From JBDUCV01 sp040003255 (GTDB lineage Bacteria > Actinomycetota > Actinomycetes > Mycobacteriales > Jatrophihabitantaceae): a stretch of DNA of 11,960 bases. Of the stretch, positions 1 through 7,759 are shown piece after piece. Made by a program: the position numbers and the translations under genes. Every line of letters starts with the position of its first letter. The stretch's first letter is position 1. The DNA is taken from positions 1 to 11,960 of the forward strand of contig JBDUCV010000064.1 of the NCBI GenBank assembly GCA_040003255.1, read 5' to 3'. Under the pieces are notes generated by a model. The model saw nothing but the letters and a program-made list of their open reading frames with translations, was not told the origin of the DNA and did not search any database.

Positions 1-760
1 CGACGGCGACCATCCGCACGACGGCGACCATCCGCACGCCACTCGCCGGCCGCGGCAGCCCGATGACGGGCAGACCGTGCTGCTCGAGCAGCGCGTCCTC
101 GCCAAGAACGACCTGCAAGCGATGCGCAACCGGGCGTGGTTGGCCGAGCGGGGCGTCGCGGTCGTCAATCTCATGAGCGCGCCCGGCGCGGGCAAGACCA
201 CCCTGCTCGAACGAACGATCCGAGAGGTCGGCGCCGAGTTCGGGCTGTCGGTGATCGAGGGCGATCAGGAGACGTTGCTGGACGGTGAAAGAATCCGGGC
301 GACCGGATGCCCGGTCGTGCAGATCAATACCGGGGCCGGCTGCCACCTGGACGCCGAGATGATGGCGCGGGGATTGCACGAGCTAGACCCAGTGGCCGAC
401 TCCCTCGTGATCGTCGAGAACGTCGGCAATCTCGTCTGCCCGGCCCTCTTCGATCTCGGCGATACCTACCGCGTCGTGATCACCGCGGTGACCGAAGGGC
501 CCGATAAACCGCTGAAATACCCGCACATGTTTCGCGGCGCGCACCTTGTCGTGCTCAACAAGGCCGACCTGCTGCCTTACCTGGACGTGGAAATCGCCGA
601 GTTCGCTTCGAACGTGCGACTGGTTAACCCGCTCGCGGACCTCCTCACCATCTCGGCTACTCATGGTGAGGGCATGACCGACTGGTACGAACGGCTGCGT
701 GCCCTGCGTTCGAGTCCACCTGCAGCGATGGCTGATGAGGTGGCTGGCAGCCCTACCTAG
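1..760 (+). CDS. hypB: Hydrogenase nickel incorporation GTPase HypB, 5'-truncated by the window edge
   Basis: HypB is a SIMIBI-class GTPase that, with HypA, delivers Ni to the large subunit of [NiFe] hydrogenases in the cytoplasm. Visible motifs are the P-loop SAPGAGKT (176-199), the EGDQET segment, the metal-site GCHLD with adjacent Cys-His (341-346), VGNLVCP with the third metal-binding Cys (437-439), the G4 motif NKAD (557-568) and a closing ISATHGEGM segment. The first in-frame GTG is at 77, but the frame is open to the window edge (from base 2). It encodes DGDHPHDGDHPH before the conserved VLAKND block, which matches the His-rich nickel-storage stretch of many HypB proteins. The true start is therefore upstream of the window. 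About 252 residues are visible, and the GTPase core looks intact. A 4-bp-overlap partner (often hypA) may lie upstream. Its presence next to hhy genes fits hydrogenase maturation. Confidence 0.95.
   Translation, partial: DGDHPHDGDHPHATRRPRQPDDGQTVLLEQRVLAKNDLQAMRNRAWLAERGVAVVNLMSAPGAGKTTLLERTIREVGAEFGLSVIEGDQETLLDGERIRATGCPVVQINTGAGCHLDAEMMARGLHELDPVADSLVIVENVGNLVCPALFDLGDTYRVVITAVTEGPDKPLKYPHMFRGAHLVVLNKADLLPYLDVEIAEFASNVRLVNPLADLLTISATHGEGMTDWYERLRALRSSPPAAMADEVAGSPT
2..37 (+). repeat. Two perfect 18-bp tandem copies encoding DGDHPH in hypB
   Basis: Bases 2-19 and 20-37 are identical 18-mers and encode two copies of DGDHPH. The array may begin upstream of the window. His/Asp-rich repeats at the HypB N-terminus are known to bind and store nickel. 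Copy number at such sites can change by slippage without breaking the frame. Confidence 0.85.
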
Positions 761-842
761 CCAGGTGCTGCGCGTTCGCACGACTACGCATCAAGCGGCC
801 GACTTCGAGACGCTCGGAGCATGAGGATTAGCGAGGAAGACC

Positions 843-1874
843 GTGGAATACCGATTGCTTGGCCGTAGCGGATGCGTCGTATCGCGGCTTGCGGTGGGCA
901 CGATGACGTTCGGGTCAGAGACCGATGAGCACGGCTCGCAGGCTCAGCTCGACATGTTCCTCGAGTACGGCGGCAACCTGATCGACACGGCCGACGTCTA
1001 CAGCGACGGGGCGAGCGAGCAGATCATCGGGCGCTGGCTGGCGAGCCGAGCCGGCGCCCGCGACCGGGTCGTCCTGGCGAGCAAGGGCCGGTTCCCGATG
1101 GGCGACGGCCCCAATGACGGAGGGCTATCCCGGCGACACCTCAGTGCGGCGCTGGACGCTTCGTTGCGCCGGCTGGGAGTCGACGCGATCGATCTCTACC
1201 AGGCCCATGCCTACGATCCGCTCACCCCGCTCGAGGAGACGATGCGGTTCTTCGACGACGCGGTGCGATCGGGCAAGGTGCGCTATGTGGGGTTGTCGAA
1301 CTTCACCGGTTGGCAGCTGCAAAGGGCTGTCGACATCTCCGAATTCCAGCACCTGGCCCGACCGGTAAGCCTGCAGCCGCAATACAACCTGCTGGTGCGC
1401 GAGATCGAGTGGGAGATCGTGCCGGCCTGCGAGGCGGCGGGACTGGGCTTGCTGACCTGGTCGCCGCTGGGCGGCGGCTGGTTGACCGGCAAGTACCAGC
1501 GAAGTACGCAACCCTCCGGCCAGACCCGGCTGGGCGAGAACCCCGAGCGCGGCGTCGAGGCCTATGACCGGCGCAGCCGGGTCGATCGCACTTGGGACGT
1601 GGTGGATGCCGTCCGCGAGCTCGCCGATGGACGCGGTGCGTCGATGGCACAGATAGCTCTGGCGTGGCTCTGCGAGCGGCCAGCTGTCAGCTCGGTGATC
1701 CTCGGCGCTCGAACGACGGATCAACTGGCCGACAACCTGGGCGCCGCGGACCTGATGCTGTCCGCGGCGGAGCGCTCACGTCTGGACGCGGCCAGCGACC
1801 CTGAGCCGGCGGACTACCCCTACGGCGGACCCGGCCTCGAGCAGCGAGCCCGGGCGATCGGCGGTGGACGCTGA
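843..1874 (+). CDS. Aldo/keto reductase family oxidoreductase
   Basis: This is a 343-residue cytoplasmic (beta/alpha)8-barrel, probably an NADPH-dependent reductase of aldehydes or ketones. The family tetrad is visible: Asp48 and Tyr53 in the NLIDTADVYSDG region, Lys81 in LASKGRF, and His122 in LYQAHAYDP. The YVGLSNF strand motif, the SLQPQYNLL segment, and C-terminal SSVILGARTTDQLADNL (cofactor phosphate-binding region) are also present. Length is usual for the family. The GTG start is chosen because GAGGAAGA (833-840) precedes it and the protein begins MEYRLLGRSG, the standard family N-terminus. The nearby ATG at 821 is out of frame. It lies 82 bp after hypB and has no evident link to hydrogenase. 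The substrate cannot be told from the sequence. Confidence 0.93.
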   Translation: MEYRLLGRSGCVVSRLAVGTMTFGSETDEHGSQAQLDMFLEYGGNLIDTADVYSDGASEQIIGRWLASRAGARDRVVLASKGRFPMGDGPNDGGLSRRHLSAALDASLRRLGVDAIDLYQAHAYDPLTPLEETMRFFDDAVRSGKVRYVGLSNFTGWQLQRAVDISEFQHLARPVSLQPQYNLLVREIEWEIVPACEAAGLGLLTWSPLGGGWLTGKYQRSTQPSGQTRLGENPERGVEAYDRRSRVDRTWDVVDAVRELADGRGASMAQIALAWLCERPAVSSVILGARTTDQLADNLGAADLMLSAAERSRLDAASDPEPADYPYGGPGLEQRARAIGGGR

Positions 1875-1879
1875 GGCCG

Positions 1880-2077
1880 CTATCGGTACCGACTCTGCAC
1901 GCGGGTTGAGCGGATGAGGCCGAGCGCGAATGCCGCCGCGACGAGGACGGGCAGCCGGCGCCAGGTCAGGCCGGTGACCGCGAAGCCGATCGCCGCCGGG
2001 GCGAACACCAGGCCAGCGCGCGCCGGGCCCTCGCCGAGTCCCCACTGCAAGTGCAGCACCGCAGACGCAGCGATCAT
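1880..2077 (-). pseudogene. Probable remnant of an MFS (DHA2-type) transporter
   Basis: The 359-bp stretch 1875-2233 has no convincing intact gene. On the minus strand a short frame encodes a fragment containing LQWGLGEGPARAGLVFAP, AAIGFAVTG and LTWRRLP. This resembles the segment of drug-efflux MFS permeases where one helix ends and the next begins (a GLG-SP-RAGL-F-P-A-GF pattern). A full permease needs about 400-500 residues. Here the frame ends in unrelated sequence at 1880 and the upstream codons do not continue the similarity. I read it as a decayed leftover, oriented opposite to all neighbours. It could instead be a chance open frame in GC-rich DNA, but its local hydrophobic pattern and glycine/proline placement argue against that. 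Confidence 0.4.
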
Positions 2078-2187
2078 CGCCGACCTGCGTGCACGGCAGG
2101 CGACGCGGCCCTTGCGCTCGGCCTGACGATCGACGGCCGTTCGCTTAGTCGAGGACGTCCCTCATCGCGCCATCCTGCCGTGCTCGA

Positions 2188-2229
2188 CCAGTCAGGGGAC
2201 ACGCAACGGCAAGCCAGGGTGTTGACTGG
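2188..2229. promoter_or_regulatory. 7-bp inverted repeat upstream of the deazaflavin-dependent reductase
   Basis: CCAGTCA (2188-2194) and TGACTGG (2223-2229) form a perfect inverted repeat separated by 28 bases. The right arm ends 4 bases before the ATG at 2234. It could be a regulator site or a leader hairpin. No binding protein is identifiable. Confidence 0.25.
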
Positions 2230-2233
2230 CCGC

Positions 2234-2671
2234 ATGCCTCTGCACGGCGAATACGACCCAAGTCCAGCGAAGTGGGTCCGCGACCAGGTGGAGTTGTACG
2301 AGAGCTCCGGCGGGACGAAGGGCACGACCATGCGCGGCATGCCAGTGATCGTGCTGACCACGAAGGGCGCGAAGTCCGGAAAGCTGCGCAAGACACCATT
2401 AATGCGCGTCGAGCACGACGGCACCTACGCCGTCGTGGCCTCCCTCGGCGGTGCGCCGAAGAATCCGGTGTGGTATTTCAACCTGCTGGCTGATCCGCAC
2501 GTCGAACTGCAGGACGGTCCGGTCCGCCGGGACATGGCCGCCCGCGAAGTCACCGCTGAGGAGAAGGCGGTTTGGTGGCAGCGGGCAGTAGCCGCATATC
2601 CGGACTACGCCAACTACCAAGAAAAGACCGACCGTGAGATCCCGGTGTTTGTCCTCGAGACGGCGGGCTGA
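2234..2671 (+). CDS. Nitroreductase-family deazaflavin (F420)-dependent oxidoreductase, Ddn-like
   Basis: A 145-residue protein of the actinobacterial Ddn/FDOR-A split beta-barrel family, whose members reduce quinones or activated alkenes using reduced coenzyme F420. Diagnostic segments in order: an N-terminal helix SPAKWVRDQVELYESSGG, then GMPVIVLTTKGAKSGKLRKTPL (the family's F420 phosphate-binding region with the G-x-KSGKLRKTPLM signature), VASLGGAPKNPVWYFNLLA, and C-terminal YANYQEKTDREIPVFVLE. The frame is open upstream to 2051, but the ATG at 2234 gives the usual family length and N-terminus, while the upstream codons translate to Arg-rich sequence. The ribosome site is weak (AGGGTG at 2216-2221 is far). 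The gene implies an F420-producing host. Natural substrate unknown; related proteins are cytoplasmic or membrane-associated. Confidence 0.92.
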   Translation: MPLHGEYDPSPAKWVRDQVELYESSGGTKGTTMRGMPVIVLTTKGAKSGKLRKTPLMRVEHDGTYAVVASLGGAPKNPVWYFNLLADPHVELQDGPVRRDMAAREVTAEEKAVWWQRAVAAYPDYANYQEKTDREIPVFVLETAG

Positions 2672-2710
2672 GCGCTACAAGACGCCCGCGTTGCTGCCAC
2701 GGCGTGTCCA

Positions 2711-2733
2711 CCCACTGGCCATGCCAGGGTGGG
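2711..2733 (+). promoter_or_regulatory. Imperfect hairpin overlapping the ribosome binding site of the racemase gene
   Basis: CTGGC (2715-2719) pairs with GCCAG (2723-2727) across a 3-base loop, and flanking CCC/GGG can extend the stem with bulges. The right arm and following GGTGGG contain the likely ribosome binding site (AGGGTGGG) of the gene starting at 2738, so folding could limit translation. There is no U-tract, so it does not look like a terminator. Confidence 0.25.
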
Positions 2734-2737
2734 CGGC

Positions 2738-3844
2738 ATGAAGTTGACCGCCGTGGAACTACGCCGAATCGCGTTGCCTCTGGTCACCCCGTTCCGAACC
2801 TCGTTCGGCACCCAGCACGCCAAGGACGCGCTTCTGGTCCGGGTGATCACAGCGGACGGGCAAGGGTGGGGCGAGTGCGTCGCGGAGGGTGAGCCTTTGT
2901 ACTCCGCGGAGTACGCCGACGGCGCACAGGACGTCGTGCGGCGGTTCCTGCTGCCACGGCTGTTCGCGGCCGAGCAACTGACGGCCGGACGGATTGCCAG
3001 CTTGCTGGCCGGGATAAAGGGACATCCGATGGCCAAGGCGGCCGTCGAGATGGCCGTCCTCGACGCCGAACTGAGCCAGGCGGGACAGTCCTTCGCCACG
3101 TTCTTCGGCTCGACACGGGACCGCGTCCCGTCCGGGGTGTCGGTCGGCATCATGGACTCGGTGCCGCAGCTGCTCGACGCGGTCGCCGGCTACCTCGACC
3201 AGGGCTACGTCCGGATCAAGCTGAAGATCGAACCTGGCTGGGACGTCGAACCGGTGCGAGCGGTACGTGAACGCTTCGGGGATGACCTGTTGCTGCAGGT
3301 GGACGCGAACACCGCCTACACCCTCGGCGACACCTCACACCTCGCGCGGCTCGACGCCTTCGATCTGCTGCTGATCGAACAACCCCTGGCCGAAGACGAC
3401 ATGCGGGGTCACGCGGCGCTGGCCAGGCGCATCAGCACTCCGGTGTGCCTGGACGAGTCGATCACGTCGGCACGAGCGGCGGCCGACGCGATCGCCCTGG
3501 GCGCCTGCCAGATCATCAACATCAAGCCCGGCCGGGTGGGCGGCTACCTCGAGGCTCGCCGCATCGCCGCCATCGCCGAGGCCAACGGGGTGCCGGTGTG
3601 GTGCGGTGGGATGGTTGAGACCGGCATCGGCCGGGCCGCCAATGCCGCCCTGGCTGCCGGCCCGGAGTTCACCCTGCCCGGCGACGTTTCGGCCTCCGAC
3701 CGCTTCTACGCCCGCGACATCACCGAAGCGTTCGTGCTCGAGGACGGTTACATCCGGGTACCTACTGGTCCCGGCATCGGGGTTGACGTCCAGCTCGATG
3801 TGCTGGACGAGGTGAGCACCTCGGTGCAGACGATCCGGCCGTAG
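2738..3844 (+). CDS. menC: N-succinylamino acid racemase / o-succinylbenzoate synthase (enolase superfamily)
   Basis: A 368-residue enolase-superfamily enzyme of the NSAR/OSBS subfamily, which either dehydrates SHCHC to o-succinylbenzoate in menaquinone synthesis or racemises N-succinylamino acids. An N-terminal capping domain (about 1-120) is followed by the barrel. Catalytic and metal residues are visible: Lys161 and Lys163 in RIKLKIEPGWD, Asp189 in VDANTAY, Glu214 in LIEQPLAEDD, Asp239 in CLDES, Lys263 in NIKPGRVGG, and then WCGGMVETGIGRAAN. Starting at ATG 2738, rather than the GTG at 2729, makes these positions coincide with the numbering of the characterised Amycolatopsis enzyme (Lys163, Asp189, Glu214, Asp239, Lys263). 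AGGGTGGG lies just upstream. The adjacent GNAT gene, two bases downstream, favours the racemase role, but many members do both. No other menaquinone genes are in view. Confidence 0.92.
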   Translation: MKLTAVELRRIALPLVTPFRTSFGTQHAKDALLVRVITADGQGWGECVAEGEPLYSAEYADGAQDVVRRFLLPRLFAAEQLTAGRIASLLAGIKGHPMAKAAVEMAVLDAELSQAGQSFATFFGSTRDRVPSGVSVGIMDSVPQLLDAVAGYLDQGYVRIKLKIEPGWDVEPVRAVRERFGDDLLLQVDANTAYTLGDTSHLARLDAFDLLLIEQPLAEDDMRGHAALARRISTPVCLDESITSARAAADAIALGACQIINIKPGRVGGYLEARRIAAIAEANGVPVWCGGMVETGIGRAANAALAAGPEFTLPGDVSASDRFYARDITEAFVLEDGYIRVPTGPGIGVDVQLDVLDEVSTSVQTIRP

Positions 3845-3846
3845 TC

Positions 3847-4683
3847 ATGACGGACGTGCAGGTCGATCTCGTCCGCTCGCATTCCGACGCCCGCGCCGCG
3901 GTGGACGTGCTCGGCGCCGTCTGGCCGAACCCCGCTGGACAGCCCCCGCTGACATCGGACTTCGCCTGGGTGCTGGCGCGATGGGGCAACTACGTGGCGA
4001 TCGCGCGTCGCGACGGCGTGCCGGTCGGCGCCGCGGTCGGCGTTCGCGCAGACGGCGAACTGGGTCCGCACCTGCACTCGCACGTCACCGGGGCGGTACC
4101 CGGGGCGCAGGGATCCGGGATCGGCTTCGTGCTGAAACAACACCAGCGTTCCTGGGCGCTCGCGGCCGGACTGGACCGCATTGTGTGGACCGCCGACCCA
4201 CTGGTGGCCCGCAACGCCTACTTCAACGTGACCAAGCTCGGCGCCCGGTTGACCGAGTTCTTGGTCAACTTCTACGGTCCGATGACCGACGCAATAAACG
4301 CCGGGGACGAGTCGGACCGCTGCCTGGTGACCTGGGAGCTGGCTTCGCAGCGGGCCGTCGCCGCGGCTGCGGGACGGACGGATGCGCCCGACCTCGCTGC
4401 GTTGCGTGAGGCCGGCGCGAAGGACGCATTCGTCCTCGCCGAGGACGGGACGCCCGTCCTCACCGGCGCCGAGGCCGAGGTGTTGCTGGTGCAGCTGCCG
4501 CGCGATATCGTCGCGCTCCGCCAGCAGAACCCGGCGCTGGCCCGCGCCTGGCGGCACGCGTTGCGTGGGGTGTTCGTGCCGGCCTTCGCCGATGGCGGCG
4601 AGGTCGCCGGTGTCACGCGCGACTCGTGCTTCGTGCTGCGAGTGCCGCCTGAGATACCCAGGCTTACATCGCTTGACAGATGA
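3847..4683 (+). CDS. GNAT-superfamily acyltransferase, probable N-succinyltransferase partner of the racemase
   Basis: A 278-residue protein. Its first about 165 residues form a GNAT fold with an acyl-CoA-binding motif HSHVTGAVPGAQGSGIG (78-93, Q-x-x-G-x-G type). A distinctive family block follows: WTADPLVARNAYFNVTKLGA (114-133), then FLVNFYGPMTDAINAGDESDR. This combination marks the uncharacterised predicted-acetyltransferase group often found beside NSAR/OSBS genes. The C-terminal about 110 residues hold no motif I recognise. The start ATG lies two bases after the racemase stop, so the two are probably co-translated. In Geobacillus a GNAT succinyl-CoA:D-amino acid N-succinyltransferase works with NSAR and a desuccinylase to turn D-amino acids into L-amino acids. 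By analogy this gene may supply the acylation step, but acyl donor and acceptor are inferred, not seen. Confidence 0.85.
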   Translation: MTDVQVDLVRSHSDARAAVDVLGAVWPNPAGQPPLTSDFAWVLARWGNYVAIARRDGVPVGAAVGVRADGELGPHLHSHVTGAVPGAQGSGIGFVLKQHQRSWALAAGLDRIVWTADPLVARNAYFNVTKLGARLTEFLVNFYGPMTDAINAGDESDRCLVTWELASQRAVAAAAGRTDAPDLAALREAGAKDAFVLAEDGTPVLTGAEAEVLLVQLPRDIVALRQQNPALARAWRHALRGVFVPAFADGGEVAGVTRDSCFVLRVPPEIPRLTSLDR

Positions 4684-4701
4684 TCACGCCAGGCGTAGCA
4701 A
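4673..4701 (+). promoter_or_regulatory. Candidate housekeeping-type promoter for the hhy operon
   Basis: A perfect TTGACA (4673-4678) lies 17 bases before TAGCAA (4696-4701), a moderate match to a -10 box. It overlaps the 3' end of the acyltransferase gene and points toward hhyS, which starts 87 bases after the -10 box. Spacing is ideal for a group 1 sigma factor, but the -10 is imperfect and actinobacterial -35 boxes vary, so this remains a prediction. No sigma-F type GGTTT/GGGTAT pair was seen. Confidence 0.4.
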
Positions 4702-4709
4702 AGACTGAC

Positions 4710-4769
4710 GCATCGTACGGGCCGCATCCGTCGGCTCCGGCGATGCACCAGGTCCTCAACGCAGGTCCT
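4710..4769 (+). promoter_or_regulatory. hhyS leader with inverted and direct repeats
   Basis: Within the presumed 5' leader, GCATCG (4710-4715) pairs with CGATGC (4741-4746), enclosing a smaller GCCG/CGGC pairing (4721-4724 with 4732-4735). Just after it the octamer CAGGTCCT occurs twice, at 4749-4756 and 4762-4769, 13 bases apart. Either may be a regulator or RNA-structure element. I do not recognise a known riboswitch. Confidence 0.25.
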
Positions 4770-4787
4770 TCGTGAGGGGTGGCCCCG

Positions 4788-5843
<1,056 letters not shown>

Positions 5844-5917
5844 TTGATCTACTCCATGCCAGCCGTTGCCCGTGCCAGCCGGCGCGGACTACCGAGATTG
5901 TCTGAGGGGACGCGGGT

Positions 5918-7717
5918 ATGACTTCGACAAGGACGTCGCCGCAGCGCAGAAACAAGGCCAGCAACGGCAATGAACTGGTCGAGATGGCGTGGGATCCGAT
6001 CACCCGCATCGTCGGCAGCCTCGGCATTTACACGAAGATTGACTTCAAGGAACGCAAGGTCGTCGAGTGTCGCAGCACATCGTCGATCTTCCGTGGCTAT
6101 TCGATCTTCATGAAAGGCAAGGACCCGCGCGACGCGCACTTCATCACCAGCCGGATTTGCGGGATCTGCGGAGACAACCACGCCACCTGCTCGTGCTACG
6201 CCCAGAACATGGCGTACGGCGTCAAGCCGCCGCATCTCGGCGAGTGGATCGTCAACCTCGGCGAGGCCGCCGAGTACATGTTCGACCACAACATCTTCCA
6301 GGAGAACCTGGTCGGGGTGGACTACTGCGAGAAGATGGTCGCCGAGACCAACCCCGGCGTGCTGGAACAAGCCAACAACACCGAGGCGCCGCACGCCGGC
6401 GACCATGGCTACCGCACCATCGGCGACATCATGCGCTCGCTGAACCCGTTCACCGGCGAGTTCTACCGCGAGGCGTTGCAGGTCAGCCGCTGGACCCGTG
6501 AGATGTTCTGCCTGATGGAAGGCCGCCACGTCCATCCGTCAACGCTTTACCCGGGCGGCGTAGGCACTGTCGCCACCATCCAGCTGATGACCGACTACAT
6601 GACCCGGCTGATGCGCTACGTCGAGTTCATGAAGAAGGTCGTCCCGATGCACGACGACCTGTTCGACTTCTTCTACCAGGCGATCCCGGGTTATGAGCAG
6701 GTCGGTCTGCGCCGGACGCTGCTCGGCTGCTGGGGCTCGTTCCAAGACCCGGAGTACTGCAACTTCGAGTACAAGGACATGTCCCAGTGGGGCCGCAAGA
6801 TGTTCGTCACCCCGGGCGTCGTCGTCGACGGCAGGCTGGTGACCACCGACCTGGTCGACATCAACCTCGGCATCCGGATCCTGCTCGGCAGCTCGTACTA
6901 CGACGACTGGGACGGCCAGGAGATGTTCGTCAAGAACGATCCTCTGGGTAACCCCGTCGACCGCCGGCACCCGTGGAACCAGCACACCAACCCGCGGCCG
7001 CAGAAGCGCGACCTCGACAACAAGTACAGCTGGGTAATGTCCCCTCGCTGGTATGACGGCAAGGATTACCTGGCCCTCGACACCGGCGGTGGTCCGCTGG
7101 CCCGGCTCTGGTCGACGGCGCTCGCCGGCCTGGTTGACATCGGCTACGTCAAGTCGACCGGGTCGAGCGTGCAGATCAACCTGCCCAAGACGATCCTCAA
7201 GCCGCCCATGACGCTCGAGTGGAAAATTCCGCAGTGGAGCAACACCCTCGAGCGCAATCGTGCCCGCACCTATTTCCAGGCCTACGCGGCGGCCTGCGCA
7301 CTGCACTTCGCCGAGAAGGCGCTGGTCGAGATCCGGGCCGGGCACACCAAGACCTGGGAGAAGTTCGAGGTGCCCGACGAGGGCATCGGCTGTGGGTTCA
7401 CCGAGGCGGTGCGCGGGGTGCTGTCGCATCACCTGGTGATTCGCGACGGCAAGATCGCGAACTATCACCCCTACCCGCCGACCCCGTGGAACGCCAGCCC
7501 TCGAGACAGCTACGGCACGTCCGGGCCGTACGAGGACGCCGTGCAGGGGCAGCCGATTTTCGAGGAGAACGACCGCGAGCATTTCAAGGGCATCGACATC
7601 ATGCGCACCGTGCGCAGCTTCGATCCTTGCTTGCCCTGCGGCGTGCACATGTACCTCGGCGGTGGCAAGACCCTCGAGCGGGTGCACACGCCGACCGGCG
7701 CGGTGGGCGCCGAATAG
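5918..7717 (+). CDS. hhyL: Group 1h [NiFe] hydrogenase large (catalytic) subunit
   Basis: The 599-residue catalytic subunit carrying the Ni-Fe(CN)2CO site; oxidises H2 and passes electrons to HhyS. The N-terminal L1 motif is RICGICGDNH (79-88) with Cys81 and Cys84. The C-terminal L2 motif is DPCLPCGVH (569-577) with Cys571 and Cys574. These four cysteines bind the bimetal centre. The 22 residues after His577, beginning MYLGGGK, are the tail that a HyaD/HybD-type protease removes after Ni insertion; no such protease is in this window. The ATG is preceded by GAGGGGA (5904-5910). The 74-bp gap after hhyS holds a 9-bp direct repeat, TGCCAGCCG (5857-5865 and 5873-5881), and no clear terminator. 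The L1 RxCGxCGDNHATC pattern and tail sequence are characteristic of the group 1h clade. No disruptions seen. Confidence 0.97.
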   Translation: MTSTRTSPQRRNKASNGNELVEMAWDPITRIVGSLGIYTKIDFKERKVVECRSTSSIFRGYSIFMKGKDPRDAHFITSRICGICGDNHATCSCYAQNMAYGVKPPHLGEWIVNLGEAAEYMFDHNIFQENLVGVDYCEKMVAETNPGVLEQANNTEAPHAGDHGYRTIGDIMRSLNPFTGEFYREALQVSRWTREMFCLMEGRHVHPSTLYPGGVGTVATIQLMTDYMTRLMRYVEFMKKVVPMHDDLFDFFYQAIPGYEQVGLRRTLLGCWGSFQDPEYCNFEYKDMSQWGRKMFVTPGVVVDGRLVTTDLVDINLGIRILLGSSYYDDWDGQEMFVKNDPLGNPVDRRHPWNQHTNPRPQKRDLDNKYSWVMSPRWYDGKDYLALDTGGGPLARLWSTALAGLVDIGYVKSTGSSVQINLPKTILKPPMTLEWKIPQWSNTLERNRARTYFQAYAAACALHFAEKALVEIRAGHTKTWEKFEVPDEGIGCGFTEAVRGVLSHHLVIRDGKIANYHPYPPTPWNASPRDSYGTSGPYEDAVQGQPIFEENDREHFKGIDIMRTVRSFDPCLPCGVHMYLGGGKTLERVHTPTGAVGAE

Positions 7718-7759
7718 GCCGTCCGCACCCCGATCGCGGTCGACCAGGGAGAAGGCGGC

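Noticed and set aside
741..764. Possible terminator after hypB from CTGGC (744-748) and GCCAG (760-764).
   Set aside because: Only a 5-bp stem with an 11-base loop and no U-tract; it overlaps the stop codon and looks like chance.
1883..1892. Ten-base palindrome TCGGTACCGA after the aldo/keto reductase stop.
   Set aside because: Too short and isolated to call a terminator or operator; no neighbouring copy.
2051..2233. Extended N-terminus of the Ddn-like protein.
   Set aside because: The extra 61 codons are Arg-rich and unlike the family; ATG 2234 gives the family's usual length.
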